Assembly (NCBI GenBank): GCA_050288165.1
Contig: JBNKDG010000005.1
Span: forward strand, 62,001-126,000
Length of the DNA: 64,000 bases
Source of the DNA: JAPHTQ01 sp050288165
Lineage (GTDB): Bacteria; Pseudomonadota; Gammaproteobacteria; Thiohalomonadales; Thiohalomonadaceae
Direction of reading: 5' to 3'
The notes beneath the pieces were generated by a model. It ran no database searches and was not told the origin of the DNA. It saw only the letters and a list, made by a program, of their open reading frames with translations. Position 1 is the first letter of the stretch. The number at the start of each line of letters is the position of its first letter. This document shows, in pieces, positions 27,014 through 35,536 of the stretch. Both the position numbers and the translations under genes were made by a program.

Positions 27014-28372
27014 ATGCAGATCAGCAAACAGATCCACCGCAAACTGCGCCTCGAAAGCTGGACCTTCGTGGTGCTGTTCCTCACCGTGATCGGCCTGGTC
27101 GCCTGGCTCAGCACCCGCTACCACTTCCAGTCCGACTGGACCGCCAGTGGCCGCCACACTCTCTCCGAAGCGTCAGTGGCGGTATTGAAAGAACTCAATG
27201 GCCCGGTGACGCTTACCTCCTTCACCCGTAATGACGATGTCACCGGCCTGCGCAAACGTACCCGTGAACTGATCAGCCGCTATCAGCGGGTCAAACCGGA
27301 TGTCGTGTTGAACTACATCGATCCGGATCAACATCCGGACAAGGTACGGGAACTGGGTATCTCCATCGACGGCGAATTGCGGGTCGAGTACGGCGGTCGT
27401 GGCGAAAACCTGCAACGCATCGGCGAACAGTCGTTGACCAATGCCATGCAGCGACTGATGCGTAATGGCGAACGCAAGATCGTCTTCCTCAGCGGCCACG
27501 GTGAACGCCGTTTCGATGGTCAGGCCAACCACGATATGGGCGAGTGGGGTAAACAGATGATCGCCAAGGGTTTCAGGATGGAAGCCCTCAACCTGACCGC
27601 CGATCCCAAAATTCCCGACGACACCGCGGTACTGGTGATCGCCAGCCCGCAGGCCAAGCTGCTAGAGGGTGAAGTCAAATTGATCCAGAGCTATGTGGAA
27701 AAGGGCGGCAACCTGCTCTGGCTCAACGAGCCTAATCAGGAGGACGGCCTGCAAGCGCTGGCGACTCAACTGGGGATCGGTTTTGTTCCGGGCACCCTGG
27801 TCGACCCCACCGGACAGATGCTGGGAATCAAGAACGCCGCCTTTATTGTGGTGGCCGAATATCCGCGCCATCCTGTAACCGAAGAACTGACTACACTGAC
27901 CCTGTTCCCCGAGGCGCATGCCATCAACATGGTGGGTGATGCATGGCAGAGCACACCGCTACTACGCAGCCTCGGTCGTAGCTGGTCCGAAACAGGACCA
28001 ATGCAGGGCAGTGTCTCTTTTGATCAGGACAAGGATATCCCCGGGCCGCTGACCATCGGCATGTTGCTCACCCGCGATCAGGGAGAAGGTGACAACAAAC
28101 ATCAGCAACGCATTGCGGTGATCGGCGATGGTGATTTTCTCGCCAACAGCTTCCTCGGCAACGGCGCCAACCAGGAGCTCGGTTCGCGCCTGCTCAACTG
28201 GTTGAGCAACGATGACAGCATGATCAAGATCCCGCCACGTGCCGCACCGGATACCAAGCTGGAGATAACGCCGATGCTGTCACTGTTTATCGGTGCAGGC
28301 TTCCTGTTGATCATCCCTGGCCTACTGCTGGGTAGCGGTTTTGCCATCTGGTGGAAACGGCGCAAAAGATAA
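27014..28372 (+). CDS. GldG-family ABC transport-associated protein
   Basis: The Met at 27014 is preferred over 26972 because GGGAGG sits five bases upstream; it gives 452 residues beginning MQISKQIHRKLRLES. One N-terminal helix (about 14-36), a large extracytoplasmic GldG/IFT52-like domain (VTLTSFTRNDD, RKIVFLSGHGERRFDG) and a C-terminal helix before a basic tail (WWKRRKR). In Bacteroidetes the homologue assists gliding; in Proteobacteria the substrate of such cassettes is not known. Cotranscribed with the ATPase and permease. Confidence 0.85.
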   Translation: MQISKQIHRKLRLESWTFVVLFLTVIGLVAWLSTRYHFQSDWTASGRHTLSEASVAVLKELNGPVTLTSFTRNDDVTGLRKRTRELISRYQRVKPDVVLNYIDPDQHPDKVRELGISIDGELRVEYGGRGENLQRIGEQSLTNAMQRLMRNGERKIVFLSGHGERRFDGQANHDMGEWGKQMIAKGFRMEALNLTADPKIPDDTAVLVIASPQAKLLEGEVKLIQSYVEKGGNLLWLNEPNQEDGLQALATQLGIGFVPGTLVDPTGQMLGIKNAAFIVVAEYPRHPVTEELTTLTLFPEAHAINMVGDAWQSTPLLRSLGRSWSETGPMQGSVSFDQDKDIPGPLTIGMLLTRDQGEGDNKHQQRIAVIGDGDFLANSFLGNGANQELGSRLLNWLSNDDSMIKIPPRAAPDTKLEITPMLSLFIGAGFLLIIPGLLLGSGFAIWWKRRKR

Positions 28373-28378
28373 TGACTT

Positions 28379-28408
28379 ACCGCAGAGACGCAAAGGGCGC
28401 AGAGAAAA
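28379..28408. repeat. Single arm of CCGCAGAG-type repeat
   Basis: About 30 bases of the same periodic wording (ACCGCAGAGACGCAAAG) as the arms of the inverted repeat at 20616-20728, without a visible partner arm. It lies in the 49-base gap between the GldG-like and DUF4340 genes. Confidence 0.5.
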
Positions 28409-28421
28409 GCGCTGTTAGGGT

Positions 28422-29285
28422 ATGAAAAAAAATACGCTCATTAATCTGTCACTGTTAATGATCATCGGTGTTCTGGTGTTGCTGGTCGTTTATGAACCGG
28501 GCATCGAGAAACCTGCCGAAGCACCGCTATTGCTGTCGCTAAAGCGTGATGAGGTGAAACATATCCTGATCCAACGCAGCGGTCAGGAGACGGTAGAGCT
28601 GACCAAAGGTGATGACGGTAAATGGCAACTGCTGCAACCGATCCAGATCGATGCCAATGAATTCCGCATCGAGTCACTGCTGCGCATTACCGAGAGTAAA
28701 AGTCTTAACCATTTCGCTGCCGATCCGGCCAAGCTGCCAAACTACCAGCTCGATAAGCCGCAGGCGGAACTCATTCTCAACGACAAAACAAAAATTGCCT
28801 TCGGCAGTGCCACGCCGCTGGACCAACGTCGCTATGTGTTACTCGATAATCAGGTTCACCTGATCACCGATAACCTTTACTACTTCATGATCAGCGCCTG
28901 GCCCACCTTCGTCAGCATGAAACCACTGCCACAAGGAAGCAGCATTACTGGACTTCAGCTACCGAAACTGAAACTGGCATGGCAGGAAAATCGCTGGCAG
29001 ATCGAACCGAAGCAGGAACTCGATAGCGCCGATAACATCACTGCACTGCTAGACGCCTGGAAGTTCGCTGCCGCCACATCGGTCAAAACCTACGACGGCA
29101 GCAAGGGTGACAAGATTACCCTCCAGTTCAAAGATGCTGATACGCCGCTGCAATTTTTGCTTACTGCGCTGACACCGGATCTGGTGCTGGCTCGCCCCGA
29201 ACTGGGGATTGAATACCACTTCCCGGCTGAACTGGCCGATAAACTGCTGACCCTGCCAAAGGAAACAGCGCAACAAAAACCTTAA
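28422..29285 (+). CDS. DUF4340 domain-containing protein
   Basis: A 287-residue protein with a single N-terminal membrane anchor (INLSLLMIIGVLVLLVVYE) and an extracytoplasmic beta-rich domain containing repeated modules (HILIQRSGQETVELTKGDDG; DKTKIAFGSATPLDQRRYVLL), as in DUF4340. These proteins usually follow GldG-like genes and are thought to act with the transporter. The 49-base gap holds a repeat arm, so transcription may still be continuous. Confidence 0.85.
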   Translation: MKKNTLINLSLLMIIGVLVLLVVYEPGIEKPAEAPLLLSLKRDEVKHILIQRSGQETVELTKGDDGKWQLLQPIQIDANEFRIESLLRITESKSLNHFAADPAKLPNYQLDKPQAELILNDKTKIAFGSATPLDQRRYVLLDNQVHLITDNLYYFMISAWPTFVSMKPLPQGSSITGLQLPKLKLAWQENRWQIEPKQELDSADNITALLDAWKFAAATSVKTYDGSKGDKITLQFKDADTPLQFLLTALTPDLVLARPELGIEYHFPAELADKLLTLPKETAQQKP

Positions 29286-29356
29286 CCACGAAGCGCACGA
29301 AGTACACGAAGGGCTCATTGCTACAACTTCGTGCTCTTCGTGAACTTCGTGGTGGT
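29284..29356. repeat. Short inverted repeat, CCACGAAG-type
   Basis: Left arm AACCACGAAGCGCACGAAG onward (29284-29311) and right arm (29328-29356) are imperfect reverse complements with a 16-base loop. The repeat begins at the DUF4340 stop and ends about 20 bases before mutM, so it could form a hairpin that weakens readthrough. Confidence 0.7.
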
Positions 29357-29375
29357 CGCTTTTCGCGGAACTGCC

Positions 29376-30191
29376 ATGCCTGAATTACCTGAAGTCGAAA
29401 CCACCCGCCGCGGTATCGAACCGCACATCAAACAGCGCGCCGTTACCGATGTCGTCATACGCCAGAGCAAACTGCGCTGGCCGATACCCCGTGGGCTGAA
29501 GCAGAAGCTTGTCGGCCATAAAATCGAAAAGGTCACGCGTCGTGCCAAGTACCTGCTGCTCTGCCTCGACCACGGCACCCTGATCCTGCATCTGGGAATG
29601 TCGGGCAGTCTGCGTATCATCAAGGCCGATAGCGCAGTGGGCAAGCACGATCACTTCGATCTGGTTTTTGATAATGGCAAGGCGCTACGTCTGACCGACC
29701 CACGTCGCTTCGGTGCAGTGCTCTGGACCAGCGGCGATCCTGAAAAGCACGAACTGTTGCGCAACCTGGGACCCGAACCGTTAGGCGACGACTTCAACGC
29801 CGATTACCTCTATCAACGATCACGCGGTCGCAAGGCCACCATCAAGCAGTTCATCATGGACGGCAAGGTCGTGGTCGGCGTCGGCAACATCTACGCCAGC
29901 GAGTCACTCTACCTGGCAGGTATCAATCCCAAGACTGCTGCTGGCAAGATCAGCCGCGAGCGGCTGGAACGGCTGGTAGTCGCGATTAAACAGGTGCTGA
30001 CCGAGGCGATCAAACAGGGCGGCACCACCCTGCGTGACTTCGTTGGCGGTGACGGCAAGCCCGGCTACTTTGCCCAGCAACTCAAGGTTTACGGTCTCGA
30101 GGGAGAACCCTGCCCAGGCTGCGGAAGTGCGGTAAAACAGGTCGTACTGGGGCAGCGGGCCAGCTATTACTGTCCTCACTGCCAGAAGTAA
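29376..30191 (+). CDS. mutM: Formamidopyrimidine-DNA glycosylase
   Basis: Base-excision repair enzyme removing 8-oxoguanine and FaPy lesions. The start must be 29376 because the mature protein begins MPELPEVETTRRG, where Pro2 is the catalytic nucleophile and Glu3 the acid; the frame extends upstream without meaning. The 271 residues end in the zinc finger with CPGCGSAV and YYCPHCQK. The conserved helix-two-turn-helix block VVGVGNIYASESL is present near residue 168. Confidence 0.97.
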   Translation: MPELPEVETTRRGIEPHIKQRAVTDVVIRQSKLRWPIPRGLKQKLVGHKIEKVTRRAKYLLLCLDHGTLILHLGMSGSLRIIKADSAVGKHDHFDLVFDNGKALRLTDPRRFGAVLWTSGDPEKHELLRNLGPEPLGDDFNADYLYQRSRGRKATIKQFIMDGKVVVGVGNIYASESLYLAGINPKTAAGKISRERLERLVVAIKQVLTEAIKQGGTTLRDFVGGDGKPGYFAQQLKVYGLEGEPCPGCGSAVKQVVLGQRASYYCPHCQK

Positions 30192-30320
30192 GTAAGTACC
30201 CACTTATGCCGAACAATTTGAAAATATTACTATTTTCAGCTCACACAGCTGGACTACATTGAAAACAGACTTTTCTGCTAGAATTTAATAGCTAGCAGTC
30301 TCCGAAGTGGGAGAAACGAT

Positions 30321-30527
30321 ATGGACGTAAACAATCAATCTATTGCGCAGTCCGGCCTCGCGCCGCTCTACCCTCAGACCCAGCAACAGCTGAAGAGCGA
30401 GTCACGTAACGCTGCCGAGACCGAGAATCCGGTCGAAGACGCAAAAGAGGGCAGCAACGAGCAACCGCAGCCGCGTACCGACAACAACCAACCACAACAA
30501 AACGGTCGGGTCGATACCTACGCCTGA
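30321..30527 (+). CDS. Small polar Gln/Asn/Glu-rich protein
   Basis: A 68-residue predicted protein, MDVNNQSIAQSGLAPLYPQ onward, rich in Gln, Asn, Glu and Pro, with no hydrophobic segment and probably disordered. A GTGGGAGAAACGAT stretch before the ATG gives a plausible GGAG ribosome-binding site, and an intrinsic terminator follows 21 bases after the stop, so it appears to be a separate monocistronic unit. I do not recognise the family. Confidence 0.6.
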   Translation: MDVNNQSIAQSGLAPLYPQTQQQLKSESRNAAETENPVEDAKEGSNEQPQPRTDNNQPQQNGRVDTYA

Positions 30528-30548
30528 GCTGCGGATAGTTGTAAACAA

Positions 30549-30578
30549 AAAGGGCAGCTTTCGCTGCCCTTTCTTTTT
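30549..30578 (+). terminator. Intrinsic terminator after the small polar protein gene
   Basis: Perfect 10-base-pair stem (30549-30558 with 30563-30572), TTTC loop, followed by a T-rich tract. It separates the small gene from the next membrane protein gene. Confidence 0.88.
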
Positions 30579-30673
30579 CCAGAAAGAAAATAGAAATCAC
30601 CCTTAATTGATTTCTCCACCTACTTTAATTAGCCTGAACGCTCCGCTTCAGAACACAGAAAGGATATCCGTGT

Positions 30674-31942
30674 ATGACCCAGGGCAATGCCATCACCCCA
30701 TTCTGGAACCGCATCCCTAAATTTTTCCTCTATGGTCTCTATCCTTATCCTCTGTTGTTGGCTGCCGGACTGATGCTAGCCGCATACTTTTTTGGAGGGC
30801 CTCTGTTTAACTTTGTACTATACGTTGTCGCCATCAAGTACTCCGCCGTTGTACTGCAACACACTGCCGATGGTGAACTAACACCTCCCAAACCCACCTG
30901 GGAAGTAATCAACGAAAACTACCAACTTCCATTTAAGCTATTTTTCGTCTTTGCTGTTTTTAATTTTGGTGTAGGTGTTCTCGTCACTTCACTAAATGAG
31001 TTTCTTGCCTTCAGCGTTATTTTCATCACTTCCTTCCTGCCGCCGGCACTCGTCATTGCCATGATGGTTACAGAGGAACTGGGCTTTGCTCTGAACCCAA
31101 TCAACTGGTTCAGTATCGCCTTCCGTATCGGCTGGCCCTATATGATTATGGTGGTTTTCCTCTTCATGTTCAGTTCTGTTGAGGGTGAGTTCGCCTACTT
31201 TGTTGCGCCCTTTCTTCCTGCCCCATTAATCTGGCCCTTATGGATAGCCATTAGCACCTACTTCATGTTGGTTGGCTTTCACCTTATGGGTTATGTGGTA
31301 CTGCAGTACCACGAAGAACTAGGCATGCAAACCCCTGAAGTACTGCATGATGACGGAAAAGACTTGCCGCTGCGTAGCAGTCACATTACTTCGCCGTTAC
31401 TGGAAAAGTTTATCGCCGAGAGGAATGTTGCCGCGGCAGTTGCAGAGTTGGCTTCATTGATGGAAGAACACCCAGAGGATATGGAATTAAAGCGTCGTAT
31501 CTATGTCTATCTCAAAAGCAACGGCCAGCTCGATAACCTGTCCCGTTTTGCGCCGCACTACTTTAGCCTGCTCTGCCAGGCCAATCGCTTTGCCGATGCT
31601 GCTACCATCTATCTGGACTCACAGCAAATGGGATCGCCGTTCCAGCCTGAATCGGCTGACTACTACTTACCTGTCATGCAGGAGCTACGTCGTCGCAGAG
31701 CATCGAAGCAAGCGGTGCAGTTGGCCCAGGGGTTTCACAAGCGCTTCGCCAATAATCCACACACACCAGGGGTCTATCTAGAGATGGCGAGAATTCTCAG
31801 TGAGGAGCTGCAACGCGACGATCTGGCGCAGCAGACGCTGCAATATCTATTAAAAAATTATCCTAATCATAAGTTGCAGCCTGAGGTCAGTCAGTATATG
31901 GGTGTACTGGCGCAGTTATCTGGTGCGTCGCCAGCAAGCTAA
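30674..31942 (+). CDS. Membrane protein with C-terminal TPR-like domain
   Basis: A 422-residue protein. The first 230 residues hold about six hydrophobic helices (YPLLLAAGLMLAAYFFGG, FFVFAVFNFGVGVLV, MIMVVFLFMFSSV, FMLVGFHLMGYVVLQY). Residues about 240-420 are helical with TPR-like spacing (AAAVAELASLMEEHPEDMELKRR read in parts; ADAATIYLDSQQ; LAQQTLQYLLKNYPNHKLQP). The stop overlaps the stop of the convergent rhomboid gene (shared CTAA). Function unknown; the architecture, membrane N-terminus plus repeat-helix C-terminus, resembles that of the rhomboid next door. Confidence 0.75.
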   Translation: MTQGNAITPFWNRIPKFFLYGLYPYPLLLAAGLMLAAYFFGGPLFNFVLYVVAIKYSAVVLQHTADGELTPPKPTWEVINENYQLPFKLFFVFAVFNFGVGVLVTSLNEFLAFSVIFITSFLPPALVIAMMVTEELGFALNPINWFSIAFRIGWPYMIMVVFLFMFSSVEGEFAYFVAPFLPAPLIWPLWIAISTYFMLVGFHLMGYVVLQYHEELGMQTPEVLHDDGKDLPLRSSHITSPLLEKFIAERNVAAAVAELASLMEEHPEDMELKRRIYVYLKSNGQLDNLSRFAPHYFSLLCQANRFADAATIYLDSQQMGSPFQPESADYYLPVMQELRRRRASKQAVQLAQGFHKRFANNPHTPGVYLEMARILSEELQRDDLAQQTLQYLLKNYPNHKLQPEVSQYMGVLAQLSGASPAS

Positions 31943-33363
31943 CCTTCGACTGGCAGCAATTTAGCCAGTCGTTCACGTTCCTTCTCGCGTCCCTGTTCTT
32001 CGAGTACTCGCATATAACTTTTCAACAACAGCTCACGGTCAGGACAGACAACATTCTTGGCGACAATGATATGGATTAACCGCTCAGCTTCAGTGCTATC
32101 CTTCTGTCGTACAAAACGTTTTGCCAACGCACAGATCATTGACGATCCCATACGCGTACGCGGTCTGGCCAGACGCAGATATTCATTGAAGGTCTCACGA
32201 ACCAGCAAGTTAGTCGCCACATCATCGTCCCGCAAAGAGAATATTGCGTGTGCCATTGCGTGGTATTCATCGCTGGTCGGATTGATCCGACTGCACTCAT
32301 AGTAGCGCGCCAGAACTTCTCGATTTTGTGGGTCATGACTGTAGAGCTTGCGCAGTATTGGTAACGCCGACTCAGGATGAAACTCCGCCATAAGACCACG
32401 GACCTTCACCAGATCCTGATCATCCTGTTCCTGCTGTTTCTCCGTTTCGATAAATTCCAGGCTATAGCTTGGCAGATAGTTTCTAACCAACAAGGCCAGT
32501 ATTGCGCCACTAATCAGGCCACCGATATGGGCCATAAAGTTAATACCGCTATTGCCGTACATCAGCTGCTGCACCGCCTCGTTACCCAACCACAACGGTA
32601 ACAATACCAGGGCAGGCATCGTGATATAGTCGAAATAGACACCGATGAAATAGAAGAAACGGATTCGGGTCATTCCATAGAGCACGGTATAGGCACCCAT
32701 AAGCCCGGCGATCGCGCCCGAAGCACCGATTCCAGGCATTAGTGCATTGCCGCTAATCATGATATCGAAGGTAGCCGAACCCAGTCCGGCAAGCAGATAG
32801 AGTGCTAAATAACTTTTTCGGTCCATGGTCGCTTCCACCAGGAAGCCGACTGCCAGCAAAAAGAGCATATTGCCAAAAAGATGGCCAAATCCGGCGTGCA
32901 GAAACATATGACTAAACATCGTTACCACTGTCGGTCTGGCCGTCCGCAAACCGTATTCGACAAAGGTTATCGACTCGTACAACTCGTCAAACTGCTTCCG
33001 TTTCTCCTTCCATTGTTCGTAATTGGGATCGTCCTGTGTAATGACTTCGTCATTACGTAACGCAGTCATGAAATCGTAGTCGGTTTGCAAGCGCATTAAC
33101 CAATAGGGAAAATCCTTTGCATTTGCACCATAGAGGGCGCCAGTCAAATCATAACGATCATGTTTTTGTGCAAAAGTGAGGGCTGGTTCCAGCTCTATTT
33201 CCGCTAACTTCGATTTCTGGTAGTACTCAAACGCGGCCGTTACCTGCTCATCGTCGTCCAGCTGAAAGCTTACAAAGATCAGGACATTGAGCACGATCAG
33301 AAACAGCGTCACTAACGGTGGGCGTTTCCAGTTGATCCTGCTGTGGATGGGGATGAGCAGCAT
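31939..33363 (-). CDS. Rhomboid family intramembrane serine protease with long loop and C-terminal tail
   Basis: Predicted 474-residue intramembrane protease. Helix 1 (about 17-34) is followed by an unusually long extracytoplasmic loop (about 35-140), then the rhomboid core: HMFLHAGFGHLFGNM with His152/His156/Asn165 spacing, the catalytic Ser215 in GIGASGAIAG, and catalytic His279 in MAHIGGLISG. The C-terminal 170 residues after the last helix are soluble and helical (LRKLYSHDPQNREVLARYYE), TPR-like. The long L1 loop and soluble tail place it in an extended rhomboid subgroup. Confidence 0.9.
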   Translation of the reverse strand: MLLIPIHSRINWKRPPLVTLFLIVLNVLIFVSFQLDDDEQVTAAFEYYQKSKLAEIELEPALTFAQKHDRYDLTGALYGANAKDFPYWLMRLQTDYDFMTALRNDEVITQDDPNYEQWKEKRKQFDELYESITFVEYGLRTARPTVVTMFSHMFLHAGFGHLFGNMLFLLAVGFLVEATMDRKSYLALYLLAGLGSATFDIMISGNALMPGIGASGAIAGLMGAYTVLYGMTRIRFFYFIGVYFDYITMPALVLLPLWLGNEAVQQLMYGNSGINFMAHIGGLISGAILALLVRNYLPSYSLEFIETEKQQEQDDQDLVKVRGLMAEFHPESALPILRKLYSHDPQNREVLARYYECSRINPTSDEYHAMAHAIFSLRDDDVATNLLVRETFNEYLRLARPRTRMGSSMICALAKRFVRQKDSTEAERLIHIIVAKNVVCPDRELLLKSYMRVLEEQGREKERERLAKLLPVEG

Positions 33364-33475
33364 TGTCGGTTCTCCTTAACCTGGCATGTCTATACAGACG
33401 CCATTGTTGCGACAATAGTGCCTCATGTCGGCCTACATTTCTATCTGACCGATAGGGTGATAAGAACTGTGAAAA

Positions 33476-34243
33476 TTAACGAGCTACAAGATCACGATAG
33501 GCGTGCCAACTGGCGTAAGCCAGTAACGGGAAAACCACCATCAGGCCGAGGAACATCGGCGCGACAGCGAGCGCGGTAAACAGGCCAATCAACATTGCCC
33601 ATAACAACATCACACTAAAGTTGGCCCGTGCCGCCTGCAGGCTGGCATACATGGCGGTGACGATATCTATCCCCTGACGGTCGATCAGCATCGGTACGGA
33701 TACCACCATCAGCGCAAACATCAACGCTAATATCGGCAGCGCAACCGCACTGAAGACAAACCACATCCCGACATTGTCCATGCGCGTGGCGGCCTGCACC
33801 GCAGCATCCATACCGAACAACAACGTGCCACTCACCATCGATATCAGATACCAGGCAAGCATAAACAGCAGCAATACACCGCCCGCCATCAGTACCCCGA
33901 TGCTATTTCTCAACCAGCCATCGTATAGTTGCATCAACCCGACCGGCTTACGATGTTCAAGCCGGCGACTCACTTCGTAGAGCCCAACCGCCAGAACAGG
34001 CCCAAGGAAAACCACGGTGGCAAACACCCCGGCGGCAAGAAACGGATAGGAACTGGGGCGCATCATCGAAACCACCAAGATCATGGCTGCGGTCACAACC
34101 AGGCCGATAAGCAGGCTGATACCTGGAACCCGGACAAAATCACTCCACCCCGCGGCGAGCCAGAACCACGGTCTGTCACGATTCACCTTACGCACTGCCG
34201 GTACCGCGTAATTTGCTCCGTGGTGAACACTGGTCGTACCCAT
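33476..34243 (-). CDS. DUF2189 integral membrane protein
   Basis: The Met at 34243 is preceded by GGAGG six bases upstream and gives 255 residues. Five to six transmembrane helices are visible (ISLLIGLVVTAAMILVVSMM, FLAAGVFATVVFLGPVLAVGLYEV, IGVLMAGGVLLLFMLAWYLI, WFVFSAVALPILALMFALMVVS, LLWAMLIGLFTALAVAPMFLGL, each read in parts). The block GPVLAVGLYEVSRRLE matches DUF2189, often found near respiratory genes. Function unknown. Confidence 0.85.
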   Translation of the reverse strand: MGTTSVHHGANYAVPAVRKVNRDRPWFWLAAGWSDFVRVPGISLLIGLVVTAAMILVVSMMRPSSYPFLAAGVFATVVFLGPVLAVGLYEVSRRLEHRKPVGLMQLYDGWLRNSIGVLMAGGVLLLFMLAWYLISMVSGTLLFGMDAAVQAATRMDNVGMWFVFSAVALPILALMFALMVVSVPMLIDRQGIDIVTAMYASLQAARANFSVMLLWAMLIGLFTALAVAPMFLGLMVVFPLLAYASWHAYRDLVAR

Positions 34244-34361
34244 ATACCACCTCCGGCAAAACTGTAGTGTCATGCCTGAGCATATGCCCCTTCACTTAAA
34301 CCTAGCAGCCATACCATACCAAGCAAGTCAGGAAATACGCGCCCTGACAGACGGGTACAAA

Positions 34362-34389
34362 AAAAAGGCCGGGCAAGCCCGGCCTTTTT
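34362..34389. terminator. Intrinsic terminator after the cytochrome c gene
   Basis: Eight GC pairs (34367-34374 with 34377-34384), extended by A/T pairs, with a very small loop. A-run on the left and T-run on the right make it suitable for both strands; it lies 17 bases after the cytochrome stop. Confidence 0.85.
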
Positions 34390-34406
34390 CTGTGTATCAA
34401 ACGTAC

Positions 34407-34949
34407 TTATTTCGCGTTATCAACCATATAGGTAATAGCGGCTTTCAGTTCGTCATCCGAACAGGCAGCACAGGTGCCGCGCGGCGGCATCACACCAGTC
34501 TGTCCCTGGAAGCCGTTGATGGCGTGGGTCACCAGGGTATCCATCCCCTGGGCGATACGCGGTGCCCAGGCGGCCTTGTCACCAAACTTCGGCGCACCGG
34601 CAACACCGGTCGCGTGACAGGCGAAGCAGGCGGAATCGTAAACCTGCTTGCCACTACGTGCGGTAGCGGGTGCGGCAGGCGCGGCCGGAGCCGGCGCTGC
34701 TGGGGCGGGAGCCGCTTCAGTGTTGCCCGCAGGGGCTGCTGCATCGGTAGGGGCGGCTGCCATGCTGTCAACGGTGATCGGCGCGCCGGTATTGAGCTGA
34801 CCGACCGGGGCGATCAATTTGTCGATCTCGGCAGCGCTCATGGTTTCAGCGCCGTCGTTGCCGGAACAGCCGGTCAGGGCGGCCATCAAAACCGCTGCAG
34901 AGATGGCCAGCGCAGCGCGCATGCCAGTACGAGTAGAGAGTTTGTCCAC
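34407..34949 (-). CDS. Lipoprotein cytochrome c, class I (c5-like)
   Basis: Membrane-anchored c-type cytochrome of 180 residues. The start is GTG at 34947-34949, with AGGAG six bases upstream; the longer ATG frame lacks a ribosome-binding site. A lipobox ALTGC at the end of the signal peptide is followed by about 70 residues, partly an Ala/Pro linker (APAPAAPAPAAPAAPATA), then a heme domain with CFACHATG, axial Met in TGVMPPRG and a CAACSDDE pair, as in cytochrome c5. Closely related in the heme domain to the c5 at 46380-46697, suggesting a paralogue tethered by lipid. Confidence 0.9.
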   Translation of the reverse strand: MDKLSTRTGMRAALAISAAVLMAALTGCSGNDGAETMSAAEIDKLIAPVGQLNTGAPITVDSMAAAPTDAAAPAGNTEAAPAPAAPAPAAPAAPATARSGKQVYDSACFACHATGVAGAPKFGDKAAWAPRIAQGMDTLVTHAINGFQGQTGVMPPRGTCAACSDDELKAAITYMVDNAK

Positions 34950-35179
34950 AGTGAACTCCTGAAATGATTGAGGGAAACCTTGCATCACCCCGTTTGCCCG
35001 GCTAATTGAAGCCTCCTTGCCTGCTTCTGGGGGTAGTCGGAAATATCGGGTAACACAGTGTGGATAAGTATATCGTTAAGTTCTACGCAGGGTAAATTCC
35101 ACAGTGATGCTGTGGGATGCGCGTCACGGGGCGGCTTATAGACGCCACACAGAATGCCCGGTATCCTTGTGCCCCTCAC

Positions 35180-35256
35180 GCGCCCGTAGTTCAGCTGGAT
35201 AGAATATCGGTCTCCGACACCGAAGGTCACAGGTTCGAATCCTGTCGGGCGCGCCA
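35180..35256 (+). tRNA. tRNA-Arg (CCG anticodon)
   Basis: Complete 77-base cloverleaf: acceptor GCGCCCG with CGGGCGC, D-stem GTTC/GAAT, anticodon stem TCGGT/ACCGA with loop CTCCGAC (anticodon CCG, codon CGG), T-stem ACAGG/CCTGT with TTCGAAT loop, discriminator G and encoded CCA. The 3' end is duplicated 175 bases downstream. Confidence 0.96.
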
Positions 35257-35535
35257 TTTTCTCCCGGGCCAAACCCGGCCCAATCCTCAAATATCCCCGT
35301 AACGTTCGATTCGAACCTGTGACAGTGATCAGCGGTTCGACCACCGAGCAAAGCGAGGGGGAACATCTTCGCAACGCGAAGATGGCCCGAAGGGTGAGGC
35401 CGCAGGCCGAGTCATCCTGTCGGGCGCGCCATTTTCTCCCAGGCCAAACCCGGTCCAATCCTCAAACACCCAGATAGCGGTTCGACCACCGAGCATCGCG
35501 AAGATGGCCTGAAGGGTGAAGCCACAGGCCGAAAT
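35239..35535. repeat. Direct repeats that include the tRNA-Arg 3' end
   Basis: ATCCTGTCGGGCGCGCCA, the last 18 bases of the tRNA gene, recurs at 35414-35431, and the match runs on to about 35467 with few mismatches against 35239-35292. A second direct repeat starts AGCGGTTCGACCACCGAGCA at 35331 and again at 35476, the later copy lacking about 30 internal bases. The whole 280-base stretch between the tRNA and the GGDEF gene is made of these units; no gene is visible. It looks like a scar of integration or of tandem duplication. Confidence 0.8.
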
Positions 35536-35536
35536 A

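Noticed and set aside
35414..35431. Second tRNA-Arg gene downstream of the first
   Set aside because: Only the 3' 18 bases are repeated; the D-arm and anticodon arm are missing, so this is a duplication scar.
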